From Nitrosomonas ureae (GTDB taxonomy: Bacteria > Pseudomonadota > Gammaproteobacteria > Burkholderiales > Nitrosomonadaceae), in contig NZ_CP013341.1 of assembly GCF_001455205.1 (NCBI RefSeq), positions 1,302,001 to 1,366,000 of the forward strand: 64,000 bases of DNA, read 5' to 3'. A program made the translations under genes and the position numbers. Numbering within the stretch: the stretch's first letter is position 1; each line of letters opens with the position of its first letter. The notes under the pieces were generated by a model. That model saw nothing but the letters and a program-made list of their open reading frames with translations, was not told the DNA's origin and ran no database searches. This document shows positions 56,216-61,190 of the stretch, in pieces.

Positions 56216-58250
56216 CACAGAAGTATCGATACCAACAACAGGTGTGATTAATTTAACTGATCTTGATGGCAACAACGGTTTTCGCCTGGATGGAGCGGCG
56301 TCAGGTGATTTGTCGGGCAGGTCAGTCAGTAATGCCGGGGATGTGAACGGCGATGGTTTTGATGATGTGATTATCGGTGCTCCCAATACTTACCAGGTTG
56401 GTTCGCGCACTGATCTCAACTCCAGTTATGTGGTGTTTGGTAAGGCTAGCGGTTTTGATGCTGAACTGAATTTATCCAGTCTCGATGGCAACAATGGCTT
56501 CCGTCTGAGTGGAGTGACGGCGGATGATTTGTCAGGCTGGTCAGTCAGTAGCGCAGGGGATATCAATGGCGATGGCATTGATGACGTGATTATCGGTGCC
56601 ACTAGAGGTGATTCGAATGGTACTTTTTCCGGCTCTAGTTACGTAGTGTTTGGCAAAGCTTCGGGTTTTGCTGCTGACATGGATTTATCCAACCTTGATG
56701 GCAATAACGGTTTTCGTCTGGATGGCGTGGTAGCGTTTGATTCTTCTGGTACTTCGGTCAGCAATGCAGGGGATGTGAACGGCGACGGTTTTGATGATGT
56801 GATTGTAAGCGCCCCTTATGCTGACCCGAACGGTGAAATTTCCGGCTCAAGTTACGTAGTGTTTGGCAGAGCTTCCGGTTTTACTGCTACGCTGAATTTA
56901 GCCAATCTCGATGGCAGCAACGGTTTCCGTTTGAATGGGGAGGCGGCATATGATTTCTTCGGCTGGTCGGTCAGTAATGCCGGGGACGTCAACGGGGATG
57001 GCTTTGCTGATTTGATTGCCGGTGCTTCCGGGGCCGATCCGAATGGCAATTACTCGGGGTCCGGTTACGTGGTATTTGGTAAATCTGCCGGTTTTGATGC
57101 CATGTTGAATCTATCCAATCTGGATGGTAACAATGGTTTTCGTCTGGATGGAGCGACAGAGGGTGAAAGTGCGGGTGCATCGGTCAGCGGTGCGGGGGAT
57201 GTCAATGGAGACGGTTTTGATGATGTGATTGTTGGTGCCCGTTATGCTGACCCGAATGGCGACGGATCCGGTTCCAGTTACGTAATATTTGGCAAGTCTG
57301 CTGGTTTTGATACTGAGCTGAATCTATCCAGTCTGGATGGTAACAATGGTTTTCGTTTGGATGGAGCGATGGAGGATGATAGAGCGGGCTATTCGGTTAG
57401 CGGCGCGGGGGATGTCAACGGTGATGGGTTTGATGATTTGCTTGTTGGTGCTCCTTTTGCTGATCCGAATGGTTATAGTTCCGGTTCAACTTACGTAGTG
57501 TTTGGCAAAGCTTCCGGTTTTACTGCTACGCTGAATTTAGCCAATCTTAATCTCAATGACAGCAACGGTATTCGTCTGGATGGAGCGACGATGGATGATA
57601 GAACGGGTGCATCGGTCAGCGGTGCGGGGGATGTCAATGGCGATGGATTTGATGATTTGATTGTTGGAGCTCCAAGAGCTGATCCGAATGGTAATGATTC
57701 CGGCTCCAGCTATGTAATCTTTGGTCGCAGCAGTTTTGTTCATAACGTGGATTTTCCTGGCACGCCCGGAGACGATATTTTTACTGGCACCAAAGCGGCG
57801 GAGAGCTTTGAGGGTGGTGATGGTAACGACCGCATGATCGGTCGCGGCGGTGCGGATTCGTTTGATAGCGGAGCGGGTAATGATTACATCCGCATCTTGG
57901 GCGATGATTTTCAATTTGTTGATGGTGGGTTGGGTACTGATATCCTGGGATTGGCCGGCAGCGGATACAATCTCGATCTGTCCAGCGTGATCGATAACAT
58001 TCATGGAATTGAAACCATTAGTTTATATGGAGTCGGAGATAACATGCTGACCTTGACGGCGCAGGATGTTATCGATCTGTCGCAAGAGACGGATACTTTG
58101 AAGATCAAAGGTAACGCAGGAGATAGCGTGGTTGGGTTGAGCAGCGGTTGGACCGATGGCGGCGTTCACAGTAACTTCCATACCTTTACACAAGGGGAAG
58201 CAGTGCTGCTGATCGGGGTGGATGTGACGACGGATTTCCCGATAATCTAA
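54264..58250 (+). CDS. FG-GAP beta-propeller/RTX protein 3 (two modules)
   Basis: A 1328-residue protein made of two full modules in tandem. Module A: seven blades (residues 1-~491), RTX block (~492-545, GTAGDDNLVGTI then GGDDTI), internal cap to ~650. A short linker (VHTEVSIPTTGVI) joins to module B: seven blades (~655-1160), RTX block from ~1163 and terminal cap ending DVTTDFPII. Some blades have lost the long loop (blade 6 of module A is only ~63 residues). The internal cap is clearly diverged while the terminal one matches gene 2 closely. Strong GGAGG before the ATG; no signal peptide. Confidence 0.88.
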   Translation: MAIPIMNVSILNGSNGFRLDGVAKDNVSGNSVSNAGDINGDGFDDVIIGARFDGSNNTYFGSSYVVFGQAAGFDRMLDLSSLDGSNGFRLDAPYIGLYYFSGSDAGDINGDGFDDVIIGAQGADMYRTPTFDGASYVVFGRSSGFSADINLSSLDGSNGFRLDGIESQNVSVSSAGDVNGDGFDDVIVGVSGAEPSGFQSGSSYVVFGKASGFDSTMSLSSLNGDDGFRLDGVASRDNSGTSVSSAGDVNGDGFADVIIGATGVDSNADFSGSSYVVFGRASGFSAAMELSSLDGNNGFRLDGLSENDFLGKSVSNAGDINGDGFADLIIGASGANTNASGSSYVVFGRAAGFAAAMDVSNLDGSNGFRLDGGSAVSNAGDVNGDDLDDLIVGAISGDPDGDFSGSSYVIFGKTSGFAATLNLSSLDGNDGFRLDGVAAYDQLGISVSSAGDVNSDGFDDLVIGARLADPNGDRSGSSYVIFGGDFITGEAVYRGTAGDDNLVGTILAERFEAGDGNDRMDGRGGADIFHGDGGDDTIAVADLDFQQVEGGIGTDTLELTGKGINLDLANFHDTIDGIETIDLTGSGDNTLTLTLPDLLSLSDTTNTFTVNGNAGDHVVGLLDGWTDAGFEGNYRIFANSGTTLQVDRAVHTEVSIPTTGVINLTDLDGNNGFRLDGAASGDLSGRSVSNAGDVNGDGFDDVIIGAPNTYQVGSRTDLNSSYVVFGKASGFDAELNLSSLDGNNGFRLSGVTADDLSGWSVSSAGDINGDGIDDVIIGATRGDSNGTFSGSSYVVFGKASGFAADMDLSNLDGNNGFRLDGVVAFDSSGTSVSNAGDVNGDGFDDVIVSAPYADPNGEISGSSYVVFGRASGFTATLNLANLDGSNGFRLNGEAAYDFFGWSVSNAGDVNGDGFADLIAGASGADPNGNYSGSGYVVFGKSAGFDAMLNLSNLDGNNGFRLDGATEGESAGASVSGAGDVNGDGFDDVIVGARYADPNGDGSGSSYVIFGKSAGFDTELNLSSLDGNNGFRLDGAMEDDRAGYSVSGAGDVNGDGFDDLLVGAPFADPNGYSSGSTYVVFGKASGFTATLNLANLNLNDSNGIRLDGATMDDRTGASVSGAGDVNGDGFDDLIVGAPRADPNGNDSGSSYVIFGRSSFVHNVDFPGTPGDDIFTGTKAAESFEGGDGNDRMIGRGGADSFDSGAGNDYIRILGDDFQFVDGGLGTDILGLAGSGYNLDLSSVIDNIHGIETISLYGVGDNMLTLTAQDVIDLSQETDTLKIKGNAGDSVVGLSSGWTDGGVHSNFHTFTQGEAVLLIGVDVTTDFPII
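56216..58250 (+). repeat. Propeller module 3B (seven blades + RTX + cap)
   Basis: Seven FG-GAP repeats from VINLTDLDGNNGFRLDG to the one with ASVSGAGDVNGDGFDDLIVG; the last starts with an inserted LNLNDSNG. RTX block from GDDIFTGTKAAESFEGGDG; cap to the stop. Confidence 0.75.
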
Positions 58251-58361
58251 CGAGTTTTTAAGAACTTTCTGTATTACTATTTAGAATAACTAATTAAACG
58301 AATAGGATAGGATAGGATAAAAAATCAGTTAACTTGTTTTTATGATTTTATTTCAGGCAAT

Positions 58362-58393
58362 AAAAAAGCCACTTGATATCAAGTGGCTTTTTT
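58362..58393. terminator. Bidirectional terminator, perfect 32-bp palindrome
   Basis: AAAAAAGCCACTTGAT followed directly by its perfect complement, giving A-runs and T-runs on both strands. It lies between propeller gene 3 (+) and the small minus-strand gene and should terminate both. Confidence 0.9.
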
Positions 58394-58410
58394 ATAACGA
58401 GGAGATTTTA

Positions 58411-58791
58411 CTAATTAACTTGAGTATTGCTGCTGCCGCTTACAAATTGCGGTGTTTGACTCTCACCCGCTAATTTGTAATGTATCGCTACTTGAGCTTT
58501 ATTCTCAGCTACAATTTTTTCATATTCACGAATGTTGGCTTTCTCATGTGATTGAAAGTCCTGACCTCTACGACCATAGTAATAAGGCCTATCTTCATAA
58601 TCTTCCAACGCAGCTTTATGCTGTACCAACTTATCTTCAGCTTCTTTTAATAAAAGTTCATGATGTTTTGCCAATTGCAGATGTTCTTGAGCGGTTAAAA
58701 TTTCTTCTGCGCTTGCAGAACTGAAGGGCAGGCCGACAAAAAATAAAGCAGCGATTAATGATATTGCTGTAATAGTTTTTTGAGTTTTCAT
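58411..58791 (-). CDS. Small exported helical protein
   Basis: A 126-residue protein from the ATG at 58791 (MKTQKTITAISLIAALFF), which has GGAGG 9 bases before it and a signal peptide ending SSASA. A longer frame to 58917 reads into the 58860-58900 direct repeats and is unlikely. The mature part is mostly helix rich in Glu/Lys/Gln/His (LTAQEHLQLAKHHELLLKEAEDKL, ANIREYEKIVAENKAQVAIHYK). It is a periplasmic helical protein of unknown role. It is the only minus-strand gene within the propeller array and seems to interrupt the spacing seen between genes 1-2 and 2-3. Confidence 0.72.
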   Translation of the reverse strand: MKTQKTITAISLIAALFFVGLPFSSASAEEILTAQEHLQLAKHHELLLKEAEDKLVQHKAALEDYEDRPYYYGRRGQDFQSHEKANIREYEKIVAENKAQVAIHYKLAGESQTPQFVSGSSNTQVN

Positions 58792-58860
58792 GATTTTTGC
58801 CTCCGAAATAAATTTCAACGATTGAGTACATATTAATGACTCCGGCATCGAAAATAAATC

Positions 58861-58896
58861 GGGAAACCCTTGATTCTTATACTGGGGAAACCCTTG
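58861..58896. repeat. Short direct repeat GGGAAACCCTTG x2
   Basis: GGGAAACCCTTG at 58861-58872 and again at 58885-58896. It lies upstream of the small exported gene; possible regulator site or chance repeat. Confidence 0.35.
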
Positions 58897-59059
58897 TTGA
58901 TCTCTAAGGAAAACCATTAGGATCCATGGAAATGAAGGGTGTATCTATAACAAGAGCGTTAAAGTCAGGTCAGCAACCCATTCATCAAAATTTATTTAAT
59001 TGCTTTGCTTTCAGTCTTTACAAATATAAGTGTGCAATATCTGACCTGTTTTGATACGA

Positions 59060-59350
59060 CAACTTCTGCAGAGAATGCGTTTTTCAGCAAACTTTCCGCT
59101 GTTTTCCAAGCATTCCTCAAGCTTCTTTAAAACCTACGCATACAGTCAAAACTATCTGAATTGTCATTAAAGTATTTTTGTGCCACAGTGCATGATCTCG
59201 TCAAAATATTCTTATAAAAATAATTTAAATTAACGATTTGCGGTATGCGATGGAATATTCTGTTCATAAGCAATCCAATCATCAAATGTAGCGGTGAGTT
59301 ACCACAGCATTGATGGAAAACCTGCAAATCTCTTCTAATTTGGAGACAAA
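59060..59350 (+). repeat. Propeller-gene upstream region, copy 4
   Basis: Fourth leader copy: AAGCATTCCTCAAGCTTCT, GTCAAAACTATCTGAATTG (dyad with changed left arm at 59146-59159), GATCTCGTCAAAATATTCT, AATTTAAATTAACGATTTGCGG, ending GGAG and the ATG at 59351. Before it, CTGACCTGTTTT (59041-59052) looks like the right arm of the family terminator; its left arm CAGGTCAG is at 58966-58973, so the old terminator seems stretched. Confidence 0.7.
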
Positions 59351-61190
59351 ATGGCAACAACAAGTATCGATTTAGCTGATCTCGATGGCAGCAATGGTTT
59401 TCGTCTGAATGCAGAGACAGGATATTCCTTTCGTTCGGTCAGTAATGCAGGCGATGTGAATGGTGATGGTTTGGATGATGTGTCAATCAGCATTTCTGGG
59501 GATGCCAGCAGGGGTTACAGTAGTTCCGGTTACGTAGTGTTCGGCAAAGCTGCAGGATTTGATGCGGAGACGAATTTATCGGAACTTGATGGCAGTAACG
59601 GCTTTCGTCTGAATGAAGGAAATAGTTTAGAGCCCGCCGGGGATGTGAACGGGGATGGCTTTGATGATGTGATTATTGGTGCTGGGAATCACAGCTATGT
59701 GGTATTTGGGCGTGCATCCGGTTTTGATGCTGAGGTGGATCTATCCAGTCTTGATGGCAGCGATGGTTTTCGCTTGGAAAAAAGTAAAGTCAGCGCCGCT
59801 GGAGATGTGAATGGGGATGGTTTTGATGATGTGATTATTGGTGCTGGGAATTACAGCTATGTAGTATTTGGGCGTGCATCCGGTTTTGATGCTGAAGTGG
59901 ATCTATCCAATCTTGATGGCAGCAACGGCTTTGGTTTACATAGGGTAGACAGTGGCCGATTAGTAATCAACACAGTCAGCCCTGCCGGAGATTTCAATGG
60001 AGATGGTTTTGATGATGTGATTGTTTTTTTTGATACAGTATTAGGTAAATCTGATGGCTATGTGGTTTTTGGCAAGTCAACGGGCATTGATGCGATGACG
60101 GAACTATCCAGTCTTGATGGCAGTAACGGCTTTCACTTAAAAAATATCTCATTTAGATTCAGTGACGCAGGCGATGTGAACGGGGATGATTTTGATGATT
60201 TGATTATTGGTGCTGGGAATTACAGTTACGTAGTATTTGGGCGCGCATCTGGATTCGAAGCCGAGATGGATCTGTTCGAACTCAGTGAGAATGGTTTTCG
60301 CGTGGATGCACTGGCGCCGCGAGATGGATTTGGCAGCTCGGTCAGCGCGGCTGGAGATGTCAACGGTGATGGTTTTGATGATGTGATTATCGGCGCTCCC
60401 GGCGGCTCCGGTTCCAGCTACGTGGTATTTGGCCAGGCATCCGGTTTTGATGCTACGGTCAATCTAATGTCCTTGAACGGAGCTCTGGAGAATGGTCATT
60501 TAGGTAGTTCGGTCAGTGGTGCGGGAGACGTGAATGGCGACGGGTTTGATGATTTGATGGTCAGTGCTGGTGGAGACATAATATACCGAGGGGTAGGTGA
60601 TACGACCTATTATACGACCAGTTCCGGCTATGTAATATTTGGCAGCAGCGATTTCACCGGTTTGACAGCATACCTTGGCACCTCGGCCGACGACACGCTC
60701 ACGGGCACACCGGCGGCTGAGATCTTTTATGCACGCGAAGGCAAAGACACGCTGATCAGTGGGGGGGGCGCGGATACGATTTTTGGAGGAACAGGCCGCG
60801 ACACCATCCGGGTGTCCGATCCTGATTTTTTGCTGGTTGACGGTGGCAATGATCATTCCGGGTTTGTGGAAGATGACACCCTGGAGCTGGATGGCGGTGG
60901 AATGAACCTGGATCTGACGGCTGCAGATCACAAGGTTATCGATATTGAAACCATCGATTTGAGCGGTACCGGGGATAACGTATTAACGCTGACGGCTGCG
61001 GATGTGCTGGATCTATCGAGCAGCACCGATATCCTGACAGTCAAGGGCGACGCCGGTGATCGGGTTGCCGGATTAAGCAGTGGCTGGGTCGATCGCGGTT
61101 TTAAGGGTGAGCTTCATATGTTTTCGGCCCAGAATGAAGCGGTGCTGATGGTTGCGGATGCTGTAAGTACGGATTTTGTGGATGGCGGTC
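59351..61190 (+). repeat. Propeller module 4A (seven blades + RTX + cap)
   Basis: Seven FG-GAP repeats from SIDLADLDGSNGFRLNAET to LMSLNGALENGHLG. Blades 2, 3 and 5 have lost the long loop between DDVIIGA and SYVVFG. RTX from ~60662 and cap. Confidence 0.72.

Noticed and set aside
58301..58320. ATAGG short tandem repeat
   Set aside because: Three to four units only, between gene end and terminator; no phase-variation context.
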